Assembly: GCA_951813295.1 (NCBI GenBank)
Contig: CATOTI010000002.1
Coordinates: forward strand, 3,730,522 to 3,794,521
Length of the DNA stretch: 64,000 nt
Reading direction: 5' to 3'
Source: an uncultured Pseudomonadales bacterium
GTDB lineage: Bacteria; Pseudomonadota; Gammaproteobacteria; Pseudomonadales; Azotimanducaceae
Below, in pieces: positions 8,048 to 16,852 of the stretch. A program made the position numbers and the translations under genes. The notes below the pieces were generated by a model. It was not told the origin of the DNA and did not search any database. It was given only the letters and a program-made list of their open reading frames with translations. Numbering within the stretch: position 1 is the stretch's first letter; each line of letters starts with the position of its first letter.

Positions 8048-9991
8048 ATGAATAGCGAAGACAAACGACTGGGCATGGGTCGAGAAATCTCCAGGCGAGA
8101 TTTCCTGGAAGGCTCGCTCAAGTTTGCCGGTGGCACCGCACTCGCCGCGCGGGCATCGACTGGGTGGGCCGACGGTGGGCCCGGGATGGCGAACCGTTCA
8201 GCCAGCACGTCTCAGTATCCGCCCGGTCGAGCGGGCCTGCGGGGGAGTCATGCGGGGTCATTCGAGACCGCGCATCAACTCGCTTGGGAAGGTCGAAGCG
8301 ATTGGGGCGAAGTTACCGATACTGATCACGTTTATGACCTCGTCGTGGTGGGCGCCGGGGTCAGTGGATTGGCTGCCGCCTACTTCTATCGTGAACAGCA
8401 CCTGGACGCGCACATCCTGATTCTCGACAATCACGACGACTTCGGCGGCCATGCCAAGCGCAACGAATTCGCGTTCGGCAACCAAACGATCGTTGGCTAT
8501 GGCGGCAGTCAGTCGCTGGAAGCACCTTCGGCATACAGCGAAACGGCTAGTGATCTCTTACGCAGACTCGGCGTCGATCTAGACGAATTGGCCGCCGCTT
8601 ACGATCAGGACTTCTACAAGCGTCACAACTTGGGTTCAGCGATCTATTTCGACAAAGAAACCTACGGTCGCGACGTCACCTTGCGCTCGGGTTTCGTGGA
8701 TGGCTCGTTGTTCCTGCCACTGGCTGCGTCTGACCTCACAGCAATCGATGCGGTGGATCGGATGCCCATTTCTGCTGCCGCCAAGGCGGAGCTGCGGCAT
8801 CTGATGAAGAGCAGCGAAGATGTGCTGCCTGATCATTCGGTTTTTTCAGAACCGGACGTGCTGAGCAGCATTTCCTATGAGCAGTTCATTGCTCAACACG
8901 TAGGCGTCAGCGAACCCGAGGTGGTCGATCTGTTGCGCCACCTCGCGAGTTCGTACTTCGGCCACGGCACGGACATGCTGCCGGCCATGTTCGGGCTCGG
9001 GTTCGGCTTACCGGGTATGAATGCCACCAGCCTCGGTACGTTCGAGGGGCTGATCCGCAAAGCGATTCAATGGACCACCGAGCCCTACATCTACCACTTC
9101 CCGGATGGCAATGCGTCGATTGCGCGCCTCCTGGTTCGCAGTTTGATCGAGGGCGTCGCGCCCGGCTCGACGATGCACGATGTCGTGACGGCATCTTTCG
9201 ACTACACGAAGCTCGACAGAGCGGATTCGTCGGTACGTTTGCGCCTCTCGAGTACCGTGGTGAAAGTCGAGCACGACGGGCTGGTCGACGAAGCCCAACG
9301 GGTCAACGTCACGTACCAGCGCGGCGGATTGGCCCATCGCGTGCGCGGTAAACAGGTCGTCATGGCCTGCTACAACATGGCGATACCGCACATCTGCCCG
9401 GAGCTAGGGCAGCAGCAAAAAGCTGCACTCGCCGAACTGGTCAAGATCCCGATGTGTTCAACCAACGTGCTGCTCAACAACTGGCGGGGCATCAAGGAGC
9501 AGGGCATCGGCATGGTCTATTCACCCTCCCGTTGGAACAAGACCTTCGTGGTGGATTTTCCCGTTTCGATGGAGGGTTACCGATTCGCCGACTCGCCAGA
9601 CGAACCGCTCGTGCTGCATTGCCTCCGCGGAGTGACCGGCGCCGGCGCGACGCCGGAGGAACAGTCCCGCGCGGGAAGATACGAGCTGCTGGGCCTCGCC
9701 TTCGAAGACTACGAACGGGAACTCAGGCGCCACATGGCCGGAATGCTCACCGGGACCGACTTCGATCCAGCCCGTGATATCGGCGCCATCACGGTGAACC
9801 GGTGGCCGCATGGGTATGCGTGGGGCCCGAACCCGTTGTTCAACCCGGAATATGCGGAAGGTGCGGCGCCGCACGAGGTCGGTCGCCAGACTTTCGGGCG
9901 TATCGCAATTGCCAACTCGGACGCCGGCGCGCGCGCCTACCTTGATTGTGCGATTGATGAGGCGGCGCGGGCGGTGGGCGATTTGGTTTAG
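8048..9991 (+). CDS. Tat-exported FAD-dependent oxidoreductase, spermidine dehydrogenase-like
   Basis: A twin-arginine signal (EISRRDFLEGSLKFAGG) precedes a GLRGSHAGSFETAH segment and an FAD-binding motif VVVGAGVSGLAAAYFYREQ, then DNHDDFGGHAKRNEF. This order is typical of Pseudomonas spermidine dehydrogenase (SpdH) and related flavoproteins, which oxidise polyamines in the periplasm. The C-terminus NSDAGARAYLDCAIDEA is the closing FAD-contact segment. The ATG at 8048, after GGGGGGAGGCGG, is preferred to the ATG at 8018 because it has a good ribosome-binding site and a normal Tat leader. The actual substrate is uncertain. Confidence 0.8.
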   Translation: MNSEDKRLGMGREISRRDFLEGSLKFAGGTALAARASTGWADGGPGMANRSASTSQYPPGRAGLRGSHAGSFETAHQLAWEGRSDWGEVTDTDHVYDLVVVGAGVSGLAAAYFYREQHLDAHILILDNHDDFGGHAKRNEFAFGNQTIVGYGGSQSLEAPSAYSETASDLLRRLGVDLDELAAAYDQDFYKRHNLGSAIYFDKETYGRDVTLRSGFVDGSLFLPLAASDLTAIDAVDRMPISAAAKAELRHLMKSSEDVLPDHSVFSEPDVLSSISYEQFIAQHVGVSEPEVVDLLRHLASSYFGHGTDMLPAMFGLGFGLPGMNATSLGTFEGLIRKAIQWTTEPYIYHFPDGNASIARLLVRSLIEGVAPGSTMHDVVTASFDYTKLDRADSSVRLRLSSTVVKVEHDGLVDEAQRVNVTYQRGGLAHRVRGKQVVMACYNMAIPHICPELGQQQKAALAELVKIPMCSTNVLLNNWRGIKEQGIGMVYSPSRWNKTFVVDFPVSMEGYRFADSPDEPLVLHCLRGVTGAGATPEEQSRAGRYELLGLAFEDYERELRRHMAGMLTGTDFDPARDIGAITVNRWPHGYAWGPNPLFNPEYAEGAAPHEVGRQTFGRIAIANSDAGARAYLDCAIDEAARAVGDLV

Positions 9992-10180
9992 CGATGCTCG
10001 TGTCCGGCGGCTTTCTGACATTCTCTGTATTCAGACCAGCTTTTTAAGTTTCAGGCGGCGCCCGGACACATCGGTTTCACTGTGCGGCTAAAGCCTTAAA
10101 CTCAGCGTGCTGACTGCGGACTCGCAGGTTCGGGCGGCGATCGCCCTTCATCCCATCACCGAATCGCGGGTGGTCTGATC

Positions 10181-12085
10181 ATGCCTCTGGTAACGCTTCA
10201 AAACGCGCATCTCGCGTTCGGCCATGTTCCCTTGCTCGAGGACGTGAACCTCATCATCGAGGCTCACGAACGGGTCTGCCTGATCGGCCGCAACGGCACG
10301 GGTAAATCGACATTGCTGAACGTGCTGAACGGGCAGCAGACGCTGGACTCGGGCACGCTCAGGATCGACGCCGGCATCAAGGTCGCTAAGCTCGCGCAGG
10401 AAGTACCGGAGGCTGCCACAGCCACGCTGTACGATACCGTTGCGATGGGGCTGGGGGATCTGAGTGGCCTACTGTCTCTCTATCACCACTTGAGCCAGGA
10501 AGTTTCCTCGGGAGATGCACAGACGCTCGAAGCGCTGAGCAAGGTACAGGCAGAGATCGATCGGATCGGCGCCTGGGATGCTTCACAGCGAGTGGATGCC
10601 ACCCTCAGCCGGCTAAATCTGCCTGCGGATTCACTCGTGCATGAATGCAGCGGCGGTATCCGACGTCGCGCCATGCTGGGGCAGGCGCTGGTTGGCGAGC
10701 CGGATCTGCTGCTGTTGGATGAACCCACCAACCATCTGGACATCGACTCAATCACGGCGCTCGAATCCGCGTTGCTCACCTATTCCGGTGCGGTGCTGTT
10801 CGTTACCCACGACCGCACCTTCATCGACGATCTGGCGACCTGCATCATCGAGCTCGACCGGGGCACGCTGAATTCTTACCCCGGCACCCATGCCGAGTAC
10901 GTCAAGGCGAAGAACGTTGAGCTCCGGGCGGAAGAGGAAGGCAACCGCAAATTCGATCAGCAGCTCGCCGAAGAGGAGGTATGGATTCGCACCGGCATCA
11001 AGGCGCGGCGGACCCGCAACGAGGGTCGCGTGCGCCGGCTTGAAGCCATGCGGCTCGAACGCAAGGCCCGTATTGAGCGCCAGGGGTCGGTGAAGCTCGG
11101 CGTGAACTCGAGCGCCGACTCAGGAAAGATTGTCATCGAAGCGGACAACGTCAGCTTCTCCTACGGCGATCAACCGATTCTCCGGGCGTTTTCGACGACC
11201 ATCCTTCGCGGTGACCGGGTAGGCGTGATCGGCCCAAACGGCAGCGGTAAGAGCACGGTGCTGAAGCTGCTTCTGGCCGAGCTCGAACCTTCCGGCGGGT
11301 CTGTGCGACAGGGTACGAAGCTGGAGATCGCCTACTTCGACCAGGAGCGCATCCAGCTCCAGCCGGAGCGCACTGTTCGTGACAACGTGGCCGACGGCAC
11401 GGATCAGATCGAGGTCGGCGGCAGGTCCCGCCACGTCATCGGTTATCTGCGTGATTTTCTGTTCTCTCCGGAGCGTGTGAACTCGCCTGTCAAAACACTG
11501 TCCGGCGGCGAGCGCAATCGGCTGTTGCTGGCGAAGCTGTTCGCGAAGCCCGCGAACCTGCTCGTGCTCGACGAACCGACTAACGATCTGGACGTAGAAA
11601 CGCTTGAGCTGCTCGAAGAGCTATTGAGCAGCTTCGATGGAACGCTCCTTCTGGTCAGCCACGACAGAGCCTTTCTCGATCAGACGGTCACCAGCACGCT
11701 GGTGCTGGAGGGCGACGGTCGGATTGGCGAGTACGTCGGGGGTTATTCCGACTGGAAACGACACGCGGACGCAGCGCACACGAAGGAGCCTGCGCCCAAG
11801 CCGAAGAAATCCACGGAATCTCGAAAGCCGCAAAAGGCTGCAAGATCCCCCGGACGTCAGGGTGGGCTCAGCGGCAAGGAAAAGCGGGAGCTGGATGCTT
11901 TACCTGGCCGGATCGAGGAATTGGAAGACAAACAGGCCACGTTGACCGAAGAGACGGCGACGGCCGATTTCTATCAGCGGGATCGTGAGCACGTTGAGGC
12001 GGCGCTGAAATTGCTTGCCGATGTGACGAAAGAACTCGATCAGGCCTACCAGCGTTGGGCTGAACTGGAAGAAGTGTCGAGATGA
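10181..12085 (+). CDS. uup: ABC-F family ATPase, Uup-like
   Basis: Two ABC ATPase domains lie on one soluble chain of 634 residues: Walker A GRNGTGKST near residue 38 and GPNGSGKST near residue 350, with Walker B LLLDEPTNHLDI and LVLDEPTNDLDV. The inter-domain linker is present, and so is the C-terminal coiled coil (KEKRELDALPGRIEELEDK onward) that marks Uup. The first signature is CSGGIRRR rather than LSGG, an atypical substitution; the second is LSGGERNR. Uup proteins act on ribosomes or branched DNA and reduce transposon precise excision. It stands alone, about 190 bases after the flavoprotein gene. Confidence 0.88.
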   Translation: MPLVTLQNAHLAFGHVPLLEDVNLIIEAHERVCLIGRNGTGKSTLLNVLNGQQTLDSGTLRIDAGIKVAKLAQEVPEAATATLYDTVAMGLGDLSGLLSLYHHLSQEVSSGDAQTLEALSKVQAEIDRIGAWDASQRVDATLSRLNLPADSLVHECSGGIRRRAMLGQALVGEPDLLLLDEPTNHLDIDSITALESALLTYSGAVLFVTHDRTFIDDLATCIIELDRGTLNSYPGTHAEYVKAKNVELRAEEEGNRKFDQQLAEEEVWIRTGIKARRTRNEGRVRRLEAMRLERKARIERQGSVKLGVNSSADSGKIVIEADNVSFSYGDQPILRAFSTTILRGDRVGVIGPNGSGKSTVLKLLLAELEPSGGSVRQGTKLEIAYFDQERIQLQPERTVRDNVADGTDQIEVGGRSRHVIGYLRDFLFSPERVNSPVKTLSGGERNRLLLAKLFAKPANLLVLDEPTNDLDVETLELLEELLSSFDGTLLLVSHDRAFLDQTVTSTLVLEGDGRIGEYVGGYSDWKRHADAAHTKEPAPKPKKSTESRKPQKAARSPGRQGGLSGKEKRELDALPGRIEELEDKQATLTEETATADFYQRDREHVEAALKLLADVTKELDQAYQRWAELEEVSR

Positions 12086-12534
12086 TCGGGGACGGACCGC
12101 GGATGTGACCTAGTAAGGTTTCAACCACCGAAAGTCGTCTATCGCCGGGCTCCAAACCCCGGACCTACCGGTTCGAATCGTTGGTGCGGTCGCGGAAAGC
12201 CAGTGCCTTTTTTGTGTTTCGAAACCAATGAAGGACACGCGCCTAGCGGAAAACCTTGCTCGTGCGATCGACTGACGGCCACCTGGGTCTGACCGTCGCG
12301 AGTAGCTAGCCGGGCGCTTGGGTGGGGATCGAAGCCTGGTGACGGCAATCGACGAGCCGGTTCCTACGTGACATGGAAACCAGAACCTAAATTGTGGACG
12401 GTCCTCTTGATGGGGATGACTACGCTTCAGGTCGTTTGGATGGCGATCGTCGAGCTTTACGTGTCATCGCGGCGGAGCGAATCAAAGGGGCGCATTTCGA
12501 GGGTTGCTGTCATCGCGGATTCTGATCTTCATGT
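12086..12534. other. Intergenic stretch between convergent genes
   Basis: About 450 bases lie between uup and the small gene ending at 12535. A plus-strand frame from a GTG at 12368 would encode about 62 residues with one hydrophobic segment (LWTVLLMGMTTLQVVWMAIV). It has no ribosome-binding site and no known family, so I do not call it. A CCGGG...CCCGG stem near 12150 and a TTCGAAT motif near 12174 look tRNA-like but do not fold as a tRNA. Base composition becomes more AT-rich from about 12.4 kb. Confidence 0.4.
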
Positions 12535-12777
12535 TCAGCCAATTTCCCCGCGCTGAAATTGATCCAACTCATCCGGATCAAAGCCTTCGTCGTTGTCAAT
12601 CAGCGGATCACGAAGAAAATCGTCTTCCGGTTTTGGGGTTGACGCTCGACTGAGGATGAAGCGACATATCTTGTCTAACGGACTTTTGTTGCGCGAAGAT
12701 CTACCCGCCATCCACATCTGCAACCGAACAGCACGTGCCTGTTTACGGATCTCTTTGTCCTTTTCGCCCGCACTCAT
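12535..12777 (-). CDS. Small hypothetical protein coupled to the molybdopterin oxidoreductase
   Basis: An 80-residue charged protein. The start ATG at 12777 overlaps the stop of the molybdopterin oxidoreductase gene as ATGA, indicating translational coupling. The N-terminal half is basic with an Arg-rich helix (EKDKEIRKQARAVRLQMWMA); the C-terminal half is acidic (RDPLIDNDEGFDPDELDQF). I do not recognise a family. Position suggests an accessory or maturation protein for the oxidoreductase, comparable in size to small partners of DMSO-reductase-family enzymes, but no motif proves this. Confidence 0.55.
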   Translation of the reverse strand: MSAGEKDKEIRKQARAVRLQMWMAGRSSRNKSPLDKICRFILSRASTPKPEDDFLRDPLIDNDEGFDPDELDQFQRGEIG

Positions 12778-14690
12778 TTCGCAAGCACCGGTTCTTCTTT
12801 TGTCGCAATCGCTGCGTCCAGCGGCGTAGATTTCAGGATTCGGCAAGCAACACCCTTGAGGTGTGGGATGCCTTGTTCCCGATCCAGGTAATCTTCATCG
12901 TCGCGACATAACATCGCATCCGCGTACTTCAATGCTCCAGATAGCTTGCCCGCACCTCTCTCCAGCTCTGGTTTCCACCAGCCATGCGGGACTCGGACCA
13001 GACTGTCAGGCATCGCATCTTTAATGGCCACCTTCATTGAAATAGCTGCCAGCTCGTTCTCAATCTCGATCCATTCTTCTTCTTGCAGATCGTATTTGGC
13101 GGCGGTGCCCGGGCTCACGAAACAGACCGGCTCAGGGTGGCGTTCGCGCATTTCTTCAATGTGGCGATGTCCGGTTTGGAAGAAACCGTCGTCGCGAACG
13201 CCCGTGAACAGCATGAGCGGGTATTCTGGGTCTACCGGTGGATCTTCCCGGAAGTAAGGCAACGGATCTAAACCCATTTCTTCAAAGGCCGTAGACTTAA
13301 GTTCCACTTTACCCGTCGGAGTCGCAAATCCTGTCTCTAGGTACTTTCGAAACTTTGGCGGATCAAAATGCACTTCGGCGGTATCGACAAACTCATCCCA
13401 TGTCACGCCTCGTTTCTCGAGACGCCAGTTATAGAAATCTTCGATCGTATCCCAGGGAATGATCTCCTGACGGTCGAGTGCGCCCGCCAGCCCTTTCCAG
13501 AATTCGAAGGTCGAGCGACATTCGCCTGGCGGTTCCATCGATTGGTCGGAGGTTCGAATCCCCCCGAACCAGCCAGAGCCATCCGCAAGCGTTGGTCGTT
13601 CCAACCAACTGTCGCCAGGCAGCACATAGTCGGCAAGTTGCGCTGACGGGGTCATGAATTGTTCATGAGCGACTATCAGGTCCTGATTCATCATCGCCTT
13701 AATGATGAGTTTCATATTGCCATAGCTCATCATCGGGTTGTTGCCGAGGAAGAAAAATGCCTTCACCGGATAAGGGCCCTCACCGGCCATGGCGCGAAAT
13801 AGCGATGAAGGTGGGGTCATGTAGCAGCCCGAAACAATATTGGCGTATTCCTGACCGTACACTCGCTTAGTGGGCTCGCAGAATCGTTCCTGGCCACGAT
13901 AAGTAAAGGCTGGATGCTGATCCGAGCCGAGCTGTTTGGCTTTTTGCTCGTCAGTCAGTACATGGTGCATCTCAATTTCGGATTCGTTGATGATGTCCGA
14001 TGGAAATCCCTGCAACGTCTCACCACCCGGCACATCAATGTAGCCACAAATTGCCCGCAAGATGCTCTGCAAGCGAATACCGGAGGTGGAATTGCGTTGC
14101 ATATCCGTGATGGGTGTCCATGGAATAACGGCCGGGCCCTCGGTGCCATACATGCGTGCGGCCTTGGCAATCATCTCAGGTTCACACCCAGTGAGTTCGG
14201 CGACGCGTTCGAGCGGATACTCATTAACTCGCTCTTTCAGTTCTTCAAAACCCACCGTCCAGTCTCGAACGAAGTCTTTGTCATAAAGCTCTTCGTCGAT
14301 GATGACCTTGAGCCAGCCAAACAATAGTGCCGTATCGCTACCCACTTTCAGAGGCAGCCAGATGTCTGCTCGATCGGCGCTGGAGCTCCGGCGCGGATCA
14401 GCAACGATCAGTTTGGCACCGCGTGCCTGGGCTTGCTTGATGGCGCTATAGATGGGCACCCAACTATGCCGGCGTGGGTTATGTCCTAACAAAACAATGC
14501 ACTTGGTATTTGCGAAGTCAGCTAGTGGAAACCAACCATAGGTGTAGCGATTGATTGCCGCCGTGTTACCTGCACACAGCGCCACACCACTGGTCCAGTT
14601 GGGTGATCCGAGGTGGTTCATCAACCGACGGGCTAATCCATGATCGGTCCCTAAATTTCGTTCGACAAAATTTAGAGTTGCATGCCGCAC
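12774..14690 (-). CDS. Molybdopterin-dependent oxidoreductase (DMSO reductase family), N-terminally truncated
   Basis: A 638-residue protein with DMSO-reductase-family landmarks: GSPNWTSGVALCAGNTAA, ILLGHNPRRHSW-type cofactor contacts, KLIVADPRRSSSADRADIWL, and a C-terminal molybdopterin dinucleotide-binding domain (YDLQEEEWIEIENELA). Family members begin with a CxxCxxxC [4Fe-4S] or equivalent segment and about 60-100 further residues before this point. None of that is present, and no upstream frame supplies it. A 9-bp-spaced inverted repeat sits at 14651-14675, inside the first codons. The DNA is visibly AT-richer than its surroundings (the 60 bases from 13681 are 25/60 G+C). It is probably a truncated, non-functional import. 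Confidence 0.7.
   Translation of the reverse strand: MRHATLNFVERNLGTDHGLARRLMNHLGSPNWTSGVALCAGNTAAINRYTYGWFPLADFANTKCIVLLGHNPRRHSWVPIYSAIKQAQARGAKLIVADPRRSSSADRADIWLPLKVGSDTALLFGWLKVIIDEELYDKDFVRDWTVGFEELKERVNEYPLERVAELTGCEPEMIAKAARMYGTEGPAVIPWTPITDMQRNSTSGIRLQSILRAICGYIDVPGGETLQGFPSDIINESEIEMHHVLTDEQKAKQLGSDQHPAFTYRGQERFCEPTKRVYGQEYANIVSGCYMTPPSSLFRAMAGEGPYPVKAFFFLGNNPMMSYGNMKLIIKAMMNQDLIVAHEQFMTPSAQLADYVLPGDSWLERPTLADGSGWFGGIRTSDQSMEPPGECRSTFEFWKGLAGALDRQEIIPWDTIEDFYNWRLEKRGVTWDEFVDTAEVHFDPPKFRKYLETGFATPTGKVELKSTAFEEMGLDPLPYFREDPPVDPEYPLMLFTGVRDDGFFQTGHRHIEEMRERHPEPVCFVSPGTAAKYDLQEEEWIEIENELAAISMKVAIKDAMPDSLVRVPHGWWKPELERGAGKLSGALKYADAMLCRDDEDYLDREQGIPHLKGVACRILKSTPLDAAIATKEEPVLAK
14651..14675. 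repeat. Inverted repeat at the 5' edge of the truncated oxidoreductase
   Basis: CTAAATTT and AAATTTAG form an 8-bp inverted repeat around a 9-base spacer. It lies just inside the first codons of the oxidoreductase frame, where the homology to the family begins. It could mark a rearrangement junction or a hairpin that stalls transcription. Confidence 0.4.
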
Positions 14691-15070
14691 TCATTAACGA
14701 TGTACCCCAATATGCACTTCACGAGCAAGAGTTCCGAGCGTATCGGGACTATCTTCCGTGGGCTATTCGTTACTTTGAGCTGCATCGGGATGAATTGCGC
14801 CAGGACATTTGCGTCAGTCAAATGGTTGAGTTCGCGCTTCGCGTTGTACGTTCAACCATTGATAACTCCTTTACTCACCGGATCAGTTGAACGATCCATT
14901 GGTAGAGGAGATGCTTGTCGATCTCGCTGAGCGGTTTGTTTTCCGGACTTAGTTTTTCGCCAACTACTTCCTACAAGGCTTAGAACTTTGGATCATTCCC
15001 GGCTAAGCAGACAGACACGAGCTCGACCCACTGACCCCGAATCAATACGGTTAGTCGAGCTCGGCGCTCG
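14691..15070. other. Remnant region between truncated oxidoreductase and integrase fragment
   Basis: A plus-strand frame to 14890 ends with a protein-like stretch (EQEFRAYRDYLPWAIRYFEL then HRDELRQD) that lacks any start beyond the junction near 14680. A second frame near 14891-14951 reads NDPLVEEMLVDLAERFVF before a stop. They look like pieces of one decayed gene on the plus strand, separated by a frame change. I cannot assign a family. The rest is AT-rich and featureless. Confidence 0.35.
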
Positions 15071-15439
15071 TTATTTAACGGGATGTCGATCCTTTCCAGC
15101 TCGATATTCCTTTAGGAACACGCGGATTTGATCGATCTCAATTTCCGAAAGTCCTGGGTTACCAGTGCGAACCTTCCACCACTTCACCTGGCTCATGCGG
15201 TGATGATCTGATCCTTGATACGCATCTGCGTCGAACGTGCACAATTCTTCAAAACGTGTTCGCCTGCCGGGATCGTTCAGTGCCGCTTCTAGTTCCACGT
15301 CCGATTCATATTTACGTGCCCACTCACGGGCAGCGGTCTTTGTTCGGAAGGTCCTCGTCTTGATGATTCGGCCGCGTCGTTTGATTTTGGCCTGGTAGGA
15401 AACGCCGGTTCTACGCTTTAGTCGTGCGACGGTCGTCAT
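15071..15439 (-). CDS. Tyrosine-recombinase (integrase) N-terminal remnant
   Basis: The 122-residue product starts TTVARLKRRTGVSYQAKIKR and continues TRTFRTKTAAREWARKYESD, the arm-type DNA-binding segment at the N-terminus of phage/island integrases. The core-binding and catalytic R-H-R-Y domains are missing: the last 60 residues diverge and end at RHPVK. It starts about 110 bases from the 3' end of tRNA-Asn, the classic location of an island integrase. It is probably non-functional as a recombinase, though it could still bind DNA. Confidence 0.6.
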   Translation of the reverse strand: MTTVARLKRRTGVSYQAKIKRRGRIIKTRTFRTKTAAREWARKYESDVELEAALNDPGRRTRFEELCTFDADAYQGSDHHRMSQVKWWKVRTGNPGLSEIEIDQIRVFLKEYRAGKDRHPVK

Positions 15440-15460
15440 CGATACATCCTCCGAGTCAGC

Positions 15461-15493
15461 AAAAAACGCCCGGGTACCGGAATTGGTACCTGG
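15461..15493 (-). terminator. Probable terminator downstream of tRNA-Asn
   Basis: Read on the minus strand, CCAGGTACC and GGTACCCGG pair (9 bp with one G-T) around AATTCC, followed by GCG and a run of six T. It lies about 55 bases beyond the tRNA 3' end in its direction of transcription, fitting a Rho-independent terminator. Confidence 0.5.
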
Positions 15494-15546
15494 AAACTCT
15501 TTGTTTCACGGAGGAACTGAAAACGTCAATGTTTTCAATGAGATAG

Positions 15547-15622
15547 TGGCTCCGCCTGCTGGGCTCGAACCAGCGACAGGCTGATTAACAGTCAGCTGCT
15601 CTACCAACTGAGCTAAGGCGGA
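15547..15622 (-). tRNA. tRNA-Asn (anticodon GTT)
   Basis: The 76-base sequence on the minus strand folds as a tRNA: acceptor TCCGCCT/AGGCGGA, D-arm GCTCAGTTGGTAGAGC, anticodon stem GCTGA/TCAGC with loop CTGTTAA (anticodon GTT), T-loop TTCGAGC, and an encoded CCA end. Its 3' end faces the integrase remnant and is partly duplicated at 5678-5708. Confidence 0.95.
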
Positions 15623-15691
15623 ATTGGGGGGCGAAGTTTACAGCGCGATCTCGCGCCCGCAACCCTCGATCGAGAAAAATGCTGCTCGGCG

Positions 15692-16789
15692 CTACGCCAA
15701 CCGGCCCACTGCGATCTGCGTCAAGGCTTCCAGCGCGTCGCGGTAGCCGGACGCCGGTAGGCTCAAGGCCTCTTCGGCCGCGCGGTCGGCTTCTTCGATC
15801 GCCTTCTCGCGCGTGTAGTCGAGCGCGCCGCTGGCGCGGACGGCGTCGATGACGTCGTCGAGTTGCTCGTCGCTCTTGTTGGCGATGGCGGTGCGGATGA
15901 GGTCGCGGTGTGCCGCTGTGCCGGTTTTGAGCGTTTGGATGAGCGGTAGGGTCATCTTGCCTTCGGCGAGATCGTCGCCGACGTTTTTGCCCATGACCTC
16001 GGCGTCGCCGGCGTAGTCGAGCCAGTCGTCGACGAGTTGGTAGGCGACGCCGAAGTGCAGGCCGTAGCGGCGTAGGGCGTCGATGTGATTGGCGTTGTCG
16101 GTGGCGATGACCGCGCCTGTATGGGCGGCGGCCTGGAAGAGCATGGCGGTCTTGCGGCGGATGATTTCGCGGTAGTCGTCTTCGGTGACGCAGTGGTTGC
16201 CGATGTTGGCAAGCTGCATGACTTCGCCTTCGGCGATGACGTTGGAGGCGTCGGAGATGATGGACATGACGTCCATCGAGTCGAGTTCGACCATCAGTTG
16301 GAAGGCGCGGGAGTAGAGGAAGTCGCCGACCAGGATGCTGGGGGAGTTGCCCCAGAGCGCGTTGGCGGTGGCTTTGCCGCGTCGCATGCTGGAGGAGTCG
16401 ACGACGTCGTCGTGCAGGAGCATGGCGGTGTGCAGGAACTCGATGATGACGGCGAGGCGGATGGGATCGTTGGTGGTCTCGGCGGTGGGCGAGGCGAGCT
16501 GGTTCGAGCCGCAGGCGCGGGCGGCGAGGAGCACGATGAGTGGGCGCAGGCGTTTGCCGCCGGATTCGACGATGTGATGGCCGATCGCCTCGACCATGGG
16601 GACGGGGGAGGTGAGTTGCTTCGGGATGAGGTCGTTGGCGGCGTCGAATTCGTCGCGGACGAGATCGAAGATGGCTTTGAGGTCCGGCAACCCGTAGCGG
16701 TCGGGGTTCACCGAAAAGCCTTTCGTTTGGGGGTTCTCGGCCGGGTTCGAGGCCATATTCGGGATCGCTCCGAGGCGATCCGCGGTCAT
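15692..16789 (-). CDS. ispB: Octaprenyl-type polyprenyl diphosphate synthase
   Basis: A trans-isoprenyl diphosphate synthase with both aspartate-rich motifs: DDVVD at about residues 127-131 and DDWLD at about 251, plus the GGKRLRP substrate loop near residue 78. In gammaproteobacteria the enzyme divergent from rplU is IspB, making the ubiquinone side chain by adding isopentenyl diphosphate to farnesyl diphosphate. The 365-residue frame is about 40 longer than E. coli IspB. The first conserved residues start near residue 30, so an internal ATG (residue 12) could be the true start. It shares the upstream region with rplU. Confidence 0.92.
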   Translation of the reverse strand: MTADRLGAIPNMASNPAENPQTKGFSVNPDRYGLPDLKAIFDLVRDEFDAANDLIPKQLTSPVPMVEAIGHHIVESGGKRLRPLIVLLAARACGSNQLASPTAETTNDPIRLAVIIEFLHTAMLLHDDVVDSSSMRRGKATANALWGNSPSILVGDFLYSRAFQLMVELDSMDVMSIISDASNVIAEGEVMQLANIGNHCVTEDDYREIIRRKTAMLFQAAAHTGAVIATDNANHIDALRRYGLHFGVAYQLVDDWLDYAGDAEVMGKNVGDDLAEGKMTLPLIQTLKTGTAAHRDLIRTAIANKSDEQLDDVIDAVRASGALDYTREKAIEEADRAAEEALSLPASGYRDALEALTQIAVGRLA

Positions 16790-16823
16790 GCGATGCGCCC
16801 CCTGTTCGTCACCTCTCTGCGCG

Positions 16824-16852
16824 TTGTATTCACCCTACCTTGACCTTAGAAT
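16824..16852 (+). promoter_or_regulatory. Sigma-70-type promoter for rplU-rpmA
   Basis: TTGTAT (16824-16829) and TAGAAT (16847-16852) are separated by 17 bases, a good housekeeping promoter match. It lies about 200 bases upstream of rplU, which would give a long untranslated leader including a GGCGCGCC TTTTT run near 16855-16866. Confidence 0.5.

Noticed and set aside
12140..12200. CCGGG/CCCGG stem and GGTTCGAATC resembling tRNA arms
   Set aside because: The anticodon loop would be 8 bases and neither the acceptor nor the T stem pairs.
12368..12556. A 62-residue frame with one hydrophobic segment
   Set aside because: GTG start without a ribosome-binding site, no family, and it runs into the convergent small gene; too weak to call.
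13548..13585. GGAGGTTCGAATCCCCC and a CCAGCCA sequence resembling a tRNA 3' end
   Set aside because: It lies inside well-conserved coding sequence of the molybdopterin oxidoreductase and has no matching tRNA body; coincidental.
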